From Macrothele yani (Eukaryota > Arthropoda > Arachnida > Araneae > Macrothelidae), in assembly GCA_039090855.1 (NCBI GenBank), contig CM076997.1, forward strand, positions 169,166,709 to 169,230,708: a stretch of DNA of 64,000 nt, written 5' to 3'. The notes beneath the pieces were generated by a model. That model worked only from the letters and a program-made list of their open reading frames with translations, did no database searches and had not been told where the DNA came from. The first letter of the stretch is position 1; every line of letters starts with the position of its first letter. A program made the position numbers and the translations under genes. Positions 24,895-39,800 of this stretch are shown here, in pieces.

Positions 24895-27800
24895 GTAAAA
24901 ATAACTTTGCAATTTAATTGATCAGCCATTTTTTTTTTATTTTTTTTTTTTAAGATAGCCTGTTTGATCTCTAATATAGTACAAAAAATGTCTTTTAACC
25001 CTATTTTGCTACTGTGGGTGAAAATTTACCCATGCCTTAAGATGAATTCAGTGCTTCATATTTAGTTAAAATATTGGCAAATTAAATAAAAACATTTTTT
25101 TCTTTTCATGTAAAAGCAGCTGTTATTATTAATCCACAATTAATCATAACTCTATTAGAAGAAGTGTGGGGTGAATATTCACCCAGAGGAGCAGTAGCAT
25201 TTGAGTAATTTTCCATGTCAAGTCAACACAGTGATTTTACCCCACCATCTCAGATTTTAATGAAACTTGGCACAAAGGTAGCCTACATATAGATGAAGAA
25301 AAATAGCTAATTTTATTAAAATATTTCAACCCATTTTGAAAATACGGCAATGTGAAGTTGTCAAAAATTGCCAAAAAACACCCTACTGCCATAATTTCAA
25401 ATTGCTGTAGCAACTCTCCTAATTAAGCTGAAATCATTTTCCAAGAGCTTTCCTATGATATACAACACAATATGGGTTCGAGATGAAAATTGTTTTTCAA
25501 ATTGAAATTAAAATTTAAATTTTTCATTTATCAAAAAGCGCATCTTCAAAAAATTTAAAAAAATTATATACAACACTTCACATTATTGTTAACTAATTCC
25601 CTAAGTATGAAAGTGGGACTGTCATGGGTTCACACCTTTATAAAATTTCAAAAATACATATTTCACTAAAAAAATGACATTTTTGTAAAATGTATAGATT
25701 TAAGCGGAAATATACATAACTTACCCATAAATAAATCTTCACTTTTTATTCTTAATATATCTATGTACACATTCAAATTTACTGTTAACACATACATTCA
25801 AAATGTCACTTGCAAAACCTGATACAAACAGTATGAGTTTTAAGATTTCACTTCTTTTTAAATGCTTTGTTTGTTTTTACAGTATCATCCCCAAGAATTT
25901 GATATATTCTTCTTGTTGGTGTTACTGGGTTTACTTTACAAAGAACATCATTTACAGATACCCATAGAATATCAGGTTTTGTAGGATATGTATAAGATAG
26001 TGATGGGCCAGCTGGGTGAAGGAAAGTTAACTTCATCAAGATCTTCGTCTTTTGTTAAAACATAAGCTAGCCACCATTTCTTGTTGTAGATGGCAGTAAT
26101 GTACCCATGAATATCTCTCAAAGCCAGTTTTTCTGGAGATTTTGTGACTGTTTCAACAGTAGATTCTGTTGTATCTGAAAAAGTTTTTACCAATATTTTT
26201 GATGTACTTGATGCTATCGGTATAAAGGTATGTAACCTCTGTGTCCCTTTGATGGTAACAGATTGACTAAAATGCTCTTCTAGAAATGTTTCAGTTTCAA
26301 TGTACTCTTCTTGTGTTGAAAATTCAAAGTGTACAGATGTAATGTTTTTAACTGCCCAATCAAAAAGTTGTTGTGCAATCAAAAAGTTGTTGTGGAGTAA
26401 GAATTTGGTTATCATATGGCCTCTGCAAACTTATTGGATCTGCTCGGGCTTTTGTTGCTAATCTCTTAACAGTGCCACCAACACCATCGCAAGGTTCTTT
26501 TCCATGAGCAGAGGCAAAAAAAAATGCCATTCTGTTTCGATTGCAAAATCTTCTTTGTGAAAATGTAAGTTTACAAAATTCTTTTTATTCTTGTATTGGG
26601 CTGCACTGCCATCCGAAAAGTAGTATATCTTCTGTATATCAGTTTGAAATTTGGTTTTTAAAAATTGAATTAGCTTTTTTTGAAAACTGTAGACTGCTAT
26701 GCTGTTATGCTCTAGACAGTTAGAAATTATGACATAGCTCATATGCTCTGTTTTCTTCTCTCTTTTGTAATACACTACAAAGGGGTGCACTGTTGCATGA
26801 TCACTTGACCAATGATAACTCTGGGCCTCATCTTGGATCACGAAAGTGTAATTCTCAGAGAAGTCACATGTAACAACATATTCACCCTCATTCAAGTTTT
26901 CCTTGAATTCATTTATAAAAGAGCTTTGCTGCTTAGCTAGAAAATCCTGGAGTATCAATGTGGGCAATTTTTCATAAAATAATTCAATAAACTCCGATGA
27001 GGTCTCCTGCATTGTTTCTAAGTTACATCTGTCTACTGAAACCCCACTGTCGAAAAATGATATTTTCAACCATATTATTATAAAATGCATTTTGTAGTGT
27101 ACTTTTTATTGGGTCGCTTCCTGGGCAAGAACTACAGTTTCCCATAATACAGTGAATTGATGTTGTGTTGCACAGCACTTTTGCCAGTGTTTATAAGAGG
27201 CCAATTCTCCATTGGTTAACACACCGAGCTTAGCATTTTCTATCATAAGTTTGACATTTTGACGTGTAGTGCAAACACATACTGAGTGTGTTCCACTATG
27301 TCCTGCTAAAATGCAGTGTTTTGGGTACAGTTCTGCAAATTTAGAAAAAACACAATCTTCATTTCTTGAAATTTATCTTTGAAAATTTTATATGCTTTTT
27401 AAATTGCACAAAATAAGTCTTTTAGATATTACTGTTTTATCTCCAATCTCCACCTTCACAGTTACATAGTCTCTCTTCCCTGGCATTACTTATTTCATCA
27501 TTTTCATAAAAAGAACGTATTGTTTGCACAACTTCTTGTGACAGATTCTTTCCCGGTTTTTGGTCAGGACTTTCTAATATACCACTTTCCTTCAAAAGCC
27601 ATTTTGCCTGGTGTACCATGTAGTTAGGAGCATTGAATTCACGCATTATCTTTCTTATACTCCAAGATTCAGGCAAGCAAGTTAGTAGCATTACTTTCTT
27701 TTTCCTACTACTTGAAGAAAAGCTAGTTTTCAGATTACCTATGACAGATTGTTCCAGTGACTCACATTCATTTTCTGAGGAATCCTCTGCATTAGCAAAT

Positions 27801-30800
27801 AGTTGTTTTTTAAGTGCTAACCCAATGTTTTTTCATTTTTGGGTTGAATACTGCTTCATCTGAGGATTTGTACTACGTACAGGGGACTCTCCTAATTCCT
27901 GAAGAGACATATTTAGTGTCTCCAGAACAGCTGAAGGTGGAGGATCATAGCTTGTTTCATCATCATCATCCGAACTGCAATCTTTATTTTCTTGCATATT
28001 TTTCAATGAACCAATCTGCTTCCTACAATTATCACAAATTTTTGATATCTTTGGCATGATATCAGGAAACATATCACACTTCCATTCAGGCACATTTCTT
28101 AGTCGTCTCTTTATGTTTTTCACAGAATGATAACGTTTTTTTAAAGATTGCAACCTTGTAGTGTCCGATATATTTCTTTCTCCATTGTATAATATCACAT
28201 ATACTGAAATAATGAGTAACAACTTTGAATATTTTTTTTTCACTAATACCAACACCTCACAAAATATTAACATTTAAAAAAGAAACTTATACCACCACAT
28301 TAATCACCAACAACATACACATCCAACTGCCACTAAATCAGTATGAAGACTGATCAGTCTGCCTGTGGTTTAAACCAGTTGGAACAGGTTTAAAGTGGTT
28401 TAAACCAGTTGAGTCATAACAGCTCCAGACTCAGGCAGTTCCAGACATGTGGCTTGACCCTGAACTGGCATAGCTGGGTCTGAGCAGATCCAATAAAATT
28501 GCAATTTGCTATTTATGATAGCTGAAATAAACAATTAGATTTTTTTATCCCAATTTGTACTTTTTATATATACTCAAAATTTTTAATAATTATGGCTATC
28601 AGATTACAATTGTATTCATAAAAAACTAATATTTTTAGTAGTTCTAATAGAATAATCACCCTGTCATAGTCACATTTTAAATATATTACAAATAAATTTA
28701 TGAAAAAGTGAAGATTTATTTATGGGTAAGTTACGTATATTTCCGCTTAAATCTATAAATTTTACAAAAATGTCATTTTTTTTAGTGAAATATGTATTTT
28801 TGAAATTTTATAAAAGTGTGAACCCATGACAGTCCCACTTTCATACTTAGGGAATTAGTTAACAATAATGTAAAGTGTTGTGTATAATTTTTTGAAATTT
28901 TTTGAAGATGCGCTTTTTGATAAATTAAAAATTCAAATTTTAATTTAAATTTGAAAAACAATTTTCACCTCAAACCCATATTGTGTTGTATGTCATAGGG
29001 AAGCACTTGGAAAATGCTGCAAAATGACACCTAGCTTAATTAGGAGAGTTGCTACAGCAATTTGAAATTATGGCAGTGGGGTGTTTTTTGGCGATTTTTG
29101 ACAACTTTACATTGCCGTATTTTCAAAATGGGTTGACGTATTTTAATAAAATTGGGCATTTTTCTTCATCTATATGTAGGCTACCTCTGTGCCAAGTTTC
29201 ATCGAAATCTGAGATGGTGAGTTAAAATTTATATTAAAATTGTGTTGATTTGACACGGAATGAACCATTTGAAAAATATGAGTAGCATGATAGGGTAAAT
29301 GTTTTCACAAATACATTAAAGTATAGATATACATAATATCTAAGGTATTGTTTACCTGATATTGATAAAGTATTTTGCACGTTGTTGCTCTGTGAGGCAC
29401 GTGCTCCTGGCCCAAGAGGTCAATTATGTTACGGGTTTTTGGTCAGTTAAAATTTTTTTAGAAATAAAACAATTAGGTCATATATTTTCAGTTCAACATT
29501 CATTCATTCTCACAATCAAATGTTTCAAATTTACTATTAATTAAAAGATTGTAGTAGAAAAAGTTATACTCGTCGGTCGGGAGACGTCTCACAAGGGGTT
29601 CATCGTCAGGTTGTTACTGCGAGCGCTTTCAGTATTGTCATAATACCATCGTCGGGCCATCTACTTTCACACGAGGGTTCCTCACGTGTCTGTAGTCGCA
29701 GGAGTTGCATGTCAGGAATTGAAGGGAAGGTTTGTAGCCTGTATGTGTTTGGTAATTGTTTCTTATGTGTCGCCATCTATTGGATAGGCTGCCTCATGAA
29801 TTGCATATTTTGTAATTAAAGTATAAGTTAAAGAATTGAAAAAAAGTTAAAGAAAGTTACATTAAAGAGATAAAATTGTGAAATACAGACATTTCAATAG
29901 CAACTTCTACCTTCATCAGTCATGGAATGAACGAAATAACACAAAGTGTAAACAAATGGTGAATTGAGTGTTGCCAAATTTTAGAATGGATTTCCAACTA
30001 ATAAGAATTTGATGAAGCAAGTCCATGTCACAGGTATAGGAGGAAAGGAAAATTTCTATACTTTCATAGTACTTTAAGAGATCCCCTATTGGTGAACGGA
30101 GTAATACATTTTGTGTTTTTCCCTATTTCACAATTTTATCTTCTTTTTGTGTAACTTTAGAGATAATTCTTTGACAACATTTCAATGTATTTGTCAATTG
30201 TTATACAATAACATAGATTTCCTCATTCGGTCCTCAAATACTTTTACATAACGTAGGTTATGTTCAATCGGTTCTTAAATACATTTCAAACAAAAAATCA
30301 TTTGTTTTGAGAAATAGGTCTTCTGAAACACACTACCTGTAAGGGTCACCTATCTTGGTAACAGAAATTAGATAACACCAGGGGTACAGAATATGTCCGA
30401 ACACATGAACAAGGTTCGGGGGAAATTAAAACAGTTCTAGGGAAATTTTTGCCTGGTGGTAAAACAGTATTATTAAAAATAATAATAGCAATAATAAAAC
30501 ATAAATTTGACTTATTAACAACGAATATAAAGTATAAGATAAGAGTAATTTACTGCACAGTAATCAGGTAGTGTTTTTAAAAATGTTGTGTGGTTACGAA
30601 TACAAGAGGTTATGAGCACAGTGATGTACTGTGGACTAATGGCGGCGAATGTGTCATAGGCGCCGATTTAAAAAATTACTTGGGGTTTCGGGCATTTAAA
30701 AGCAAATGACCGACTCATTTTTCAAAGAATTTAAGTCTTAATTTAAATTTCATTCAGTAAAACCATCTGGCACAACTAAACGCCTGAAATGCTAAATGAA

Positions 30801-33800
30801 ATAAATTATAGAATTTTTTTAGCTGTTTATTTTCCAGCCTTTCTGCCCCGTTACTGTTTTCCCCAAGAACCCCAAAATGTTTCACATATTTTCATTTTAA
30901 GTTTTATGTTTCTATTCCCAGGACTGAATCACTTTTGTTTGGAATGACTGGGGTGGGGAACCAACCAGCCTTCTTTGCCAGCATTGTCCGAGAGGAAGGA
31001 GAAGAATGCGAAAGAACAGAATAAAATCCTGAACAGACTGTTCAGAACAGTGTCCCCCGTTTGTAGAATGAGAGGATGGGGGAAGCGATAAATCTCTCAG
31101 AGCCAAGTCTGTTAAAAGGGCAGAAATGCGTCACCTCACTGCGTAGTTAAAAGGTTGTCCCAGAGACCTTTCTAGTAAACATAGGGAGAAATTCTCTGTC
31201 TTTTGATCTAAAAGCCAGAAGTATGGAATGAGGAAACAGAAAGTAAAAACAAATTGTCCTCCAGTTCGAACTACCAGTGGTCCCAATTAGTTCGGATTTT
31301 GGACGCTCTACTGTGTTTTTATTTATAAGCTTAGATGTGCAACACCAAACTTCAACTTCAAGCACATCTGCAGTAAGCTCTATTGGCAGCAATTTCACCC
31401 GGGACACATGTGGTTTTTCGGTTGCTGTTTGCACGCTACAGGTGTTATTCGTACCGTTGTTTGTGTGCAGTTTATTATAAAGTGTGGCACTTTATACTTT
31501 GTGGTGTGGCATGTAACTATTTTTAAATTTATTACTGGTGATTACACAACAAGTGTGATTTTATGTTTTATTATTAATTGTGTGCTCAAAAATACCGGGA
31601 TGACTGGTAAGATGTCAAAAGTGATTGACAACCTACAAAGAGACAGAAAGGCTGCCATTTCTTGGTGACAACTGACTTCACCCATCAATGTAAGATTGCT
31701 TTTATTTATTCATTGGAATAAATATTAATGGCTTTCTTCCCAATTTTTAATAGGCTTTAAGGATAGTTCTTAATCATCAACATATACTATAAAAATCACT
31801 TAAATTGTATGAAAATCTGCTACAGTTTTGGGGGAAATTTTGGGGGAAAAAAATATGTTCTGGGGAAATATTGGGCCCTGAAAATTTCCTGAACCCATGG
31901 GTAACACTACATGTGATGTAACTTGGTTTCAACAAACCCCTCTCCCGTGTTTACTGTAAGTTGATCAGACATCAGGGGAGAGTTTGCTACACAGACAGTA
32001 TAATAATTTTTACAGATGACCAAATGACTCCAGTTAAAACTTACATTTTATCCAAAGTTTCTCTATAGTCATATATGTCTGACTTCAGGCCATGATGTCT
32101 GCTTGACGGTACAAATATTCTTTCATGTTTGCTTTTTCTCTTACATTTCCCTAAACAGCCTGTACAGGGTTATTTTTCCTGAGCAGTCTCCTGCAATATC
32201 ACTTCATCCAAAAAACTCACTTCTTAAGCCCTCCTTTCATTGCATGCATCACAATGTCTCCCCTCTACTTTTGCCTGGGTCTACCAGAAAAAGTAGATGA
32301 TTCTCTTTGCTTTACTGAGACTACAAACAAAAGATCACCCATCTCATCTCTACCATTTTTCCAGAAATATCCTGGACAAAACCTTCCAGTGTCAACATTT
32401 TGGCCATTAATCTTTTGATGTTTTCACACATTGCAAAATAACATATGATACACTAAAACAGATCCAAAATAAGACAGTTCACAAGGAGGGATGGGGCTCG
32501 CCACACTCCACAAAATGGTAAAAAAAAAAAAAAAAAAAAAAAAAAGAACCTTTTGTCACACTGTGAGCTAAAGGTATTCTAATCAGAGATCAAAATGTCC
32601 TACAGAACCTTCCTCTGTATGTCCCTATTAACAAGGCAACAGCTTGCAATCAATTACTTAAATGAAGAAGATTCCTATGTGATTATCCGAAGGATATGAA
32701 ATACATATATAAATAACAAATAGTTCAGACTAGTTAACTTTTCTATGGGATTTATCTAGGTAAATTCTTAAAATTACCTAGATAAATCCCATAAAATAGT
32801 TAACTAGTCTGAATATAATAATCTAGGAAGCCACAGAACAAAGATGAGTTTGATTTACAGATAACAAATAGTTTACATTATAAGGAGGATGAATGTGAGT
32901 GTGTTGCAAATCCTACACTCACCAAACATATATTTTCATTGATACTAAATAAGCTTCACACAGATGTATATGTGTGCCAACTCTCAGGAGGTGCATTTGG
33001 CGTACTCTCCCTTGAGAGTCATCATTGTAGCTTTGGGTCTCCAGTACCAGGTGAGTATATCAAACAACACAGCCAGTTGGTTTAAGTCAGATGAATTGAT
33101 ATTAATGGCACATAATAAAAATGAGAACTCAAACCAGCTTGGAGGTTGCCCAGGGTCAACAAGTTCCCCATTTTCAATTGAGGAACCCATGCAGTAGGCA
33201 GAAAACCTGCTACTAGAACACCATAACCATGTGGGCAATATGAGAATAGTTAAAGCATACTTTGGTAGTTTGTGCATGTGTGTCACATGAGAGACGAAAG
33301 ATTTCTGCAACAGATAGGAATACATTTTAAAGCAGCTTATGGAAAGCCAAAGAAAAGATCCAGAACACCATGGACTGCTAATGTAATAGTGAATGTTAGT
33401 GACAGGAAGAGCAATTTGTCAGACACCAAAATTCTTGAATTGGAACGAGAAGAGCAATTAGCTGTAGATAACCAGAATTAAATGTTTGCTTTGTTGATAT
33501 TCTATATTTGTGTGGCACCTCATCATCTTGAACAGTTACTTTTGGAAATACATGTGTGACATAATGTAAATAAAATGAATACAAATGAATACAATTAAAT
33601 GTTTGCTTTGTTGATATTCTATATTTGTGTGGCACCTCATCATCTTGAACAGCCACTTTTGGAAATACATGTGTGACATGATGTAAATAAATGAATACAA
33701 ATGAATACAATTAAATGTTTGCTTTGTTGATATTCTATATTTATGTGGCAACCCCATCTTGAACAGCCACTTTTGGAAATACATGTGTGACATGATGAAT

Positions 33801-36800
33801 ACAAATGAATACAATTAAATGTTTGCTTTGTTGATATTCTATATTTGTGTGGCACCTCATCATCTTGAACAGCCACTTTTGGAAATACATGTGTGACATG
33901 ATGTAAATAAATGAATACAAATGAATACAATTAAATGTTTGCTTTGTTGATATTCTATATTTATGTGGCACCCCCATCTTGAACAGCCACTTTTGGAAAT
34001 ACATGTGTGACATGATGAATACAAATGAATACAATTAAATGTTTGCTTTGTTGATATTCTATATTTGTGTGGCACCTCATCATCTTGAACAGCCACTTTT
34101 GGAAATACATGTGTGACATGATGTAAAATAAATGAATACAAATAGCAGTCATATTAAAGGAAACAAATTTTCCTCCAAAAATGCAACATATCCCAAATGA
34201 AGCCCCCCCCCCTCCCCTTGAAGGCAGAATGGTTCATTACAGATATGAAAAAAATATTTGCAGGTAAACTGAGAAAATGCTATTTTCTAAGAAACAAGCT
34301 TCATATAGTAGTATATCCACAGTCCTATTTATTTTTTATTTATTTTTATAAACCTCTAATTATAGTACTGTTTTGACATCAAAAACAGATTATTTTTTTT
34401 TTTTTTACTAAATGTATAGATAATGCAGTGCAGATTATTATGCTAAATAAAGAAAGTATCAAGTGATCAAACCAATGAAGTGGAAAGTTAGGATTCTCTT
34501 TGCTTTACTGGGAGCTAATGGGTATATAAATAAGTTCTGGGGGATTTCCATTCAGTGTCATACTTATTACTGCTCGCATGTATTTTAAGGTGGCAACACT
34601 GTGATGTCGCAGTACGAGACGCCAGCTGTCAGAGTCAGTATACGACGTTCGATTGAGGTGCGATGATGTATTTGTTTTACTCGATGGAAAATGGCAACTT
34701 TCATCCCGACAAAACAGCATTTGCGGGAAGTGTTAGTGCATTACTTTATTGTCAGGAAAAGTCCTGCCGACAGCTATCGCTTAATGTCAGAAATCTTTGG
34801 TAAACATTCCTCATTCATAAAAACATGTGAGTATTGGTTTAGACAATTCAAAAGGAACAATTCCGATGTCATTGATAAAGAACGTTCTGGACCACCCAAA
34901 AAAATTGCTGATGCCGAATAGGAAGCTTTACTCGACGAGGATTCATGCCAGACCCAAAAAGAACTACCAGCATTAAATGCTAGTCAACCATGCATTTCAC
35001 AACGTTTAGCTGCCATGGGAATGGTGCAAAAAGAAGGGAATTGGGTTCCACATGCTTTGCGGGAAAGAGACCTTGAACATCGAAAAACCATTTGCGAATT
35101 GCTGCTTCAAAGGCAAAAAAGAAAGGGTTTTTTGCATCGTATTATTACTGCCGACGAGAAATGGATATGGTACGATAACCCTAAACGGCAGAAAGCATGG
35201 GTGAAGATAGGTGGAACCAGGTCCTTCAACGCCAAAACACAATATCCATGGTTTAAAGGTAATGCTGTGTATCTGGTGGGACCAGAAGGGTGTGATCCAC
35301 TATAAACTGCTGAAACCGTCAGAAACTATTACTGGTGATCGGTATCAAACCCAATTAATGTGTTTAAAATGAGCTCTCATGCAAAAACAGCCAGAATGGG
35401 AGAATAGACACAACAAAGTCATCTTACAGCATGACAAAGCAAGACCACATGTTTCTCGACCTGTGAAAAAGTACTTGGAAAGATCCGACTGGGAAGTTAT
35501 GCCCCACCCGCCATATTTGCCAGATATTGCGCCATCAGATTACCATTTGTTCCAGTCGATGCAGTCAGCACTTACTGGAGAACGGTTTAGTTCTTATGAA
35601 GACATCAAAAATTGGCTGGACAACTGGATCTCTTCCAAGGAACCCGAATTCTTCCTTCGGGCATACGTTCACTGCCCGAAAGATAGGGTAAGGTTGTAGT
35701 TTCAGAGATAGCATACTTCGATTAATATTAAAATATTGTTTCTGTTCTCAAACAATGTGTTTTGTTCACCCCAAATCCCTCAAAACTTATTTATATACCC
35801 AATATATTTCTCATAAACTAAAGCGAACTATAGGGGGGAAAATTACAATTAAATTGTGTAGCATATTATATAAATACACCCACGCCTTAGTGGCATATCT
35901 GCATTGAGATGTACAGCAGCTCTTAAGATTAGGCTGTGGCCCTCTTGAGCTAAAACCTTTTGTGGTTGAGGCTGTGCTAGAATTTCGGTAGAAATACAGT
36001 AATTTTTTTGGTCGAAAAATAGCTGAAATGTGGTAGAATTAACGTAGAAATAAAACACCCTGAAATAAGGTTGAATAATGGTTGACATTTGGTAGTATAA
36101 TAATGGTTGACAGTTTAAACCATATAGTTAAATTTACATGGATGGTTTGGGACATTTTCAACGTAAGTTTTACCACACTTTTTGCTGTGAATTCAACCTT
36201 ATGCGGAATGTAACTTCAACGTAAATTCTATGTGGTTGTGCTACCAGAGTATTGGGTTGGTTATTTTAGTTCTAACATTATTTTGATCTTTGCCATCAAA
36301 CTTCTGTTTAAGGTTTTCAAATTTGGGAATGTATTCTTCAGTTCTTCTTATTTCTTGATGGTGTGTAAACTTTCCTCCTTTTTCTAGGGCTATTGTTTGT
36401 ATCCTTGTATGGCATATATAGTTATGTGAAACACGTTAAAGTAAAAATAACTTTCTGTACAAATGAAATTATAGCAACCTTAAGTTATGAATGTATGTTT
36501 GTTTCACGGCCATATTCGAAACGTACATACCTATATATGTATACATATATATCCCTAGGGATGTAAGGTCAGGTGATGCGTAACATCACAGCCTCTCCTT
36601 GACAAATGTCAACCCCGCCTTCTCGTGGTGCATCCTGTTCCCACTAAAGGGGCTCTGACGACCGCAAATAGCGGTATAACTATACCATCGGGATCAGAGG
36701 AAATGCTATCCCACACTCACCAACCCGCTTGGCCAGCGTGGTGAGTTATGGCCAAACACCTCCAAAATGACTCTACAACTTAAATCTTGGCCCTCAGTCT

Positions 36801-39800
36801 CCGGCAGCTGGAATGTACCTGGCCAAGGCAGCGGCCAGTGCGACATGAAGGCAGAGGGTGCTAAGAATCCCCGGAGGACCGGACTAGGCTGCCATTTGAT
36901 GCTGACCTTGGCTACCTACAACGGACGCTCCCTATCTTCTGATTCAAGGCTTCTTGAATTGGAAGAGGAACTACAAAGGATCAAGTGGGACATCGTCGGG
37001 CTAAGTGAGGTAAGGAGAAAAGGAGAAGATCTCATTGAACTGAAAAGTGGACATCTCTTCTATTATCGTGGGACAGATACTGGCAGAACTAGTGGTGTTG
37101 GATTTATAATAAACAAGAAACTGAAGGATAAAGTGGTAGAAGTTGAAAGTTCCTCTGACAGAGCTGCACGACTCGTTATCCAACTATCGAGAAGATACCA
37201 GGCTCAGATTATTCAAACTTATGCACCCACCACAAGTCATCCTGAAGAAGAAATTGAAGAATTTTATGAGGAAATTCGTCATCTAAATAATAAAGGTAAG
37301 CAGCACTTGAAGATAATTATGGGAGATTTCAATGCAAAAATAGGGCACCAGCAACAGAATGAAACTTCAGTAGGTAAATTCGGTCACGGCAACAGAAACC
37401 AGCGTGGAAATACTCTCGTTGAGTTTGCAGAGGCAGAAGGATATTTCATCTTGAATTCCTTTTTCAAGAAAAAGCCACACAGGAAATGGACATGGAGACA
37501 TCCAATTGGGACGACAAGTGAAATTGATTTTATTATGTGTAACAAAAAATTCGTCATCGAAGACTGCAGTGTGCTGAACAAGTTCAACACAGGTAGTGAC
37601 CATAGATTGGTGAGATGTAAGATGCACCTCAACACTAAACTGGAACGTGGCAAGCTCATAAGACAAACAAAATGTATTGACATAACCAACCTTAAAAAAC
37701 ACCATAATACTTTCAAGTTGGAACTGAAGAACAGATTCTCTGCTTTAAAAGGCCTAACATCGGAAGAAGTGGACATCTCTGAAGTTAACAGAAAAGTAAC
37801 CAAAGCTCTTATGGAAACAGCAACAAAATTAGCTGGGTCTAAGAACAAGTTGCATGTAAACAAATTATCAGGAAAAACCAAAATGTTGATGCAAAAAAGA
37901 AGAGAGATGAGGACAACTAAAGAAGATGTGACTTCCAAAGTGGAATATATAGAGCTATGCAAGACAGTAAGAAAAAGTATCACTGAAGACGTAAGGAAAT
38001 TCAACTGTGAGCTAGTGAGGAAAGCAATTGAAAACAACCAAAGCCTAAAGATAGCAAAGGGACATCTCAGTAAGGGAAGAAAACAGATTATGGCTCTGAG
38101 AAAAGAAGATGGTTCTATAACAAGAAATAGAGGCGAAATTTTGACAAGAGTGAAAGATTTCTACTCCAAATTATATGAAAGGGATGATACATGTACTCCA
38201 GACATCATGGAAGGTACCAGAGTTCTTCCAGTCCTCCCAGCAGAAGTTGCTCATGCAATCAAGAACATGAAGCGGGGGAAAGCTCCAGGAGAAGATGGAA
38301 TTACTATAGACATCATACAAGAAGCAAGTGGAGAAATTGAAACAGTACTCGCCCAAATTTTCGCTCGATGCCTTAATGAAGGGAAGATTCCTGAGGATTG
38401 GAACAATGCTACAATGATCCTGCTACATAAAAAAGGTGACATTGAGGATCTCAGGAACTACAGACCTATCAGCCTCCTATCAGTGGTTTATAAAATCTTC
38501 ACTAAAGTTCTTTCACACCGCTTGAAGGTAACACTGGACATGGCTCAACCGAGAGAACAAGCTGGATTCAGGAGTGGCTACAGCACAATAGATCACATCC
38601 ACGTACTGAGAGAACTAATTGAAAGAGCGAGGGAATATGAACTTCCATTGTGCATGGCTTTTATCGATTATGAAAAAGCCTTTGATTCGGTGAAACCATC
38701 AGCAGTTACCACGGCTCTGAAATCCTGCGGTATTGAAGATGCATACATTAATATTATTAATAACATCTATGAAAATGCAAGTGCAAAGATTCGGCTGTTT
38801 GAAAATACAACACACATAAAAATTGGAAAAGGAGTGAGACAAGGTGACACCATATCTCCGAAGCTCTTTAATGCCACATTGGAAAATGTCTTTCAATCAC
38901 TGAACTGGGAAAACAAAGGGATAAAGATTAATGGAGATTATCTAACCCACCTTCGTTTTGCTGATGACGTAGTCATTTTTGCAACTACCCCATCAGAGCT
39001 GCAGAGTATGATCCAGGAACTTGCTGACAAGAGTAAAGAAGTGGGATTAAAAATGAACTTTCAGAAGACAAAAGTGATGTTCAATGCTTTTACAAGAAAT
39101 GAAGATTTATCGATTGATGGAGAAAAACTGGAGATAACAGATACGTATGTTTATCTTGGACAGCAGATATCAAGTGAGGGTCACATTGATGAAGAAATTA
39201 ATCGGCGTACAAAACTTGCCTGGAGAGCTTTTGGAAGAAACAGCATAATTTTCAAGAGCAATATGCCATTATGTCTTAAAAGAAAAGTGTTTGATCAATG
39301 CATTCTTCCAGTGCTTACGTATGGTGCAGAGACGTGGACCTTAACTCAAAGAGACATACAAAGGCTGCAGACAAATCAAAAAGCATGGAGAGGTGCATGC
39401 TTGGTATAACCAGGAGAGATAAGAAGAGGAACTCGTGGATCCGAAAATGACGAGAGTGGAAGACATCATGATCAGAGTTAAATCCCTGAAATGGCAATGG
39501 GCTGGACATACTGCCAGAAGGACAGACCATAGATGGACAGCCGAAATTTTAGATTGGATTCCAAGGGACAGGAAAAGACCCAGAAAAAGACCACATGGGA
39601 GATGGGTGGATGAAATTCGTAAATATGCGGGAGTGACATGGAGGAGACTGGCACAAGACAGACCGTTGTGGAGGAAACTTGGGGAGACCTTCGTCCAGCA
39701 GTGGATTGATAATGGTTGACAATGATGATGATGATGATGATATATCCCTATCCAAGGATCCAAGACAGCAGTATGTGCATGCATGCACACACAGTAATTA

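Larger units (their letters stand above)
25211..29260 (-). mobile_element. DNA transposon with 0.54-kb inverted termini and unclassified transposase
   Basis: About 4.05 kb. The termini are long inverted repeats: 25211-25747 and 28703-29260 mirror each other over their whole length with scattered differences. The outer ends read TTCCATGTCAAGTCAACACA and, inverted, TTCCGTGTCAAATCAACACA. The flanks ATTTGAGTAAT and ATTTGAAAAAT may be an aged 11-bp target duplication. The transposase remnant lies between the termini on the minus strand. A second decayed copy of the gene is at 60190-60640. The superfamily is not assigned. Confidence 0.8.
36558..39739 (+). mobile_element. Nearly complete RTE-clade LINE
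   Basis: About 3.18 kb, flanked by the duplication ATATATCCCTA (36547-36557 and 39740-39750, exact over 11 bp). It has a short GC-richer 5' UTR, one long reading frame and a 3' end in GAT repeats (39721-39739), the usual RTE tail. The only LINE in the window with an unbroken endonuclease and catalytic RT core. Confidence 0.95.

Noticed and set aside
25211..29260. Reading the long inverted repeats as LTRs
   Set aside because: The two copies are inverted, not direct, and the gene between them has no RT, protease or integrase motif.
33272..33481. 69-codon plus-strand ORF
   Set aside because: No recognised domain, no splice sites in frame, and it runs into the tandem array.
33478..34143. Regular repeats that might suggest a CRISPR array
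   Set aside because: Units are contiguous, over 100 bp, with no unique spacers, and the sequence is eukaryotic.
33396..34152. Series of overlapping minus-strand ORFs of about 60-105 residues with shared phrases
   Set aside because: They are translations of the 104-117-bp tandem repeat; the same peptide recurs in several frames and has no start or splice logic.
37367..38037. Long minus-strand ORFs within the RTE element
   Set aside because: Antisense shadows of the endonuclease/RT frame.
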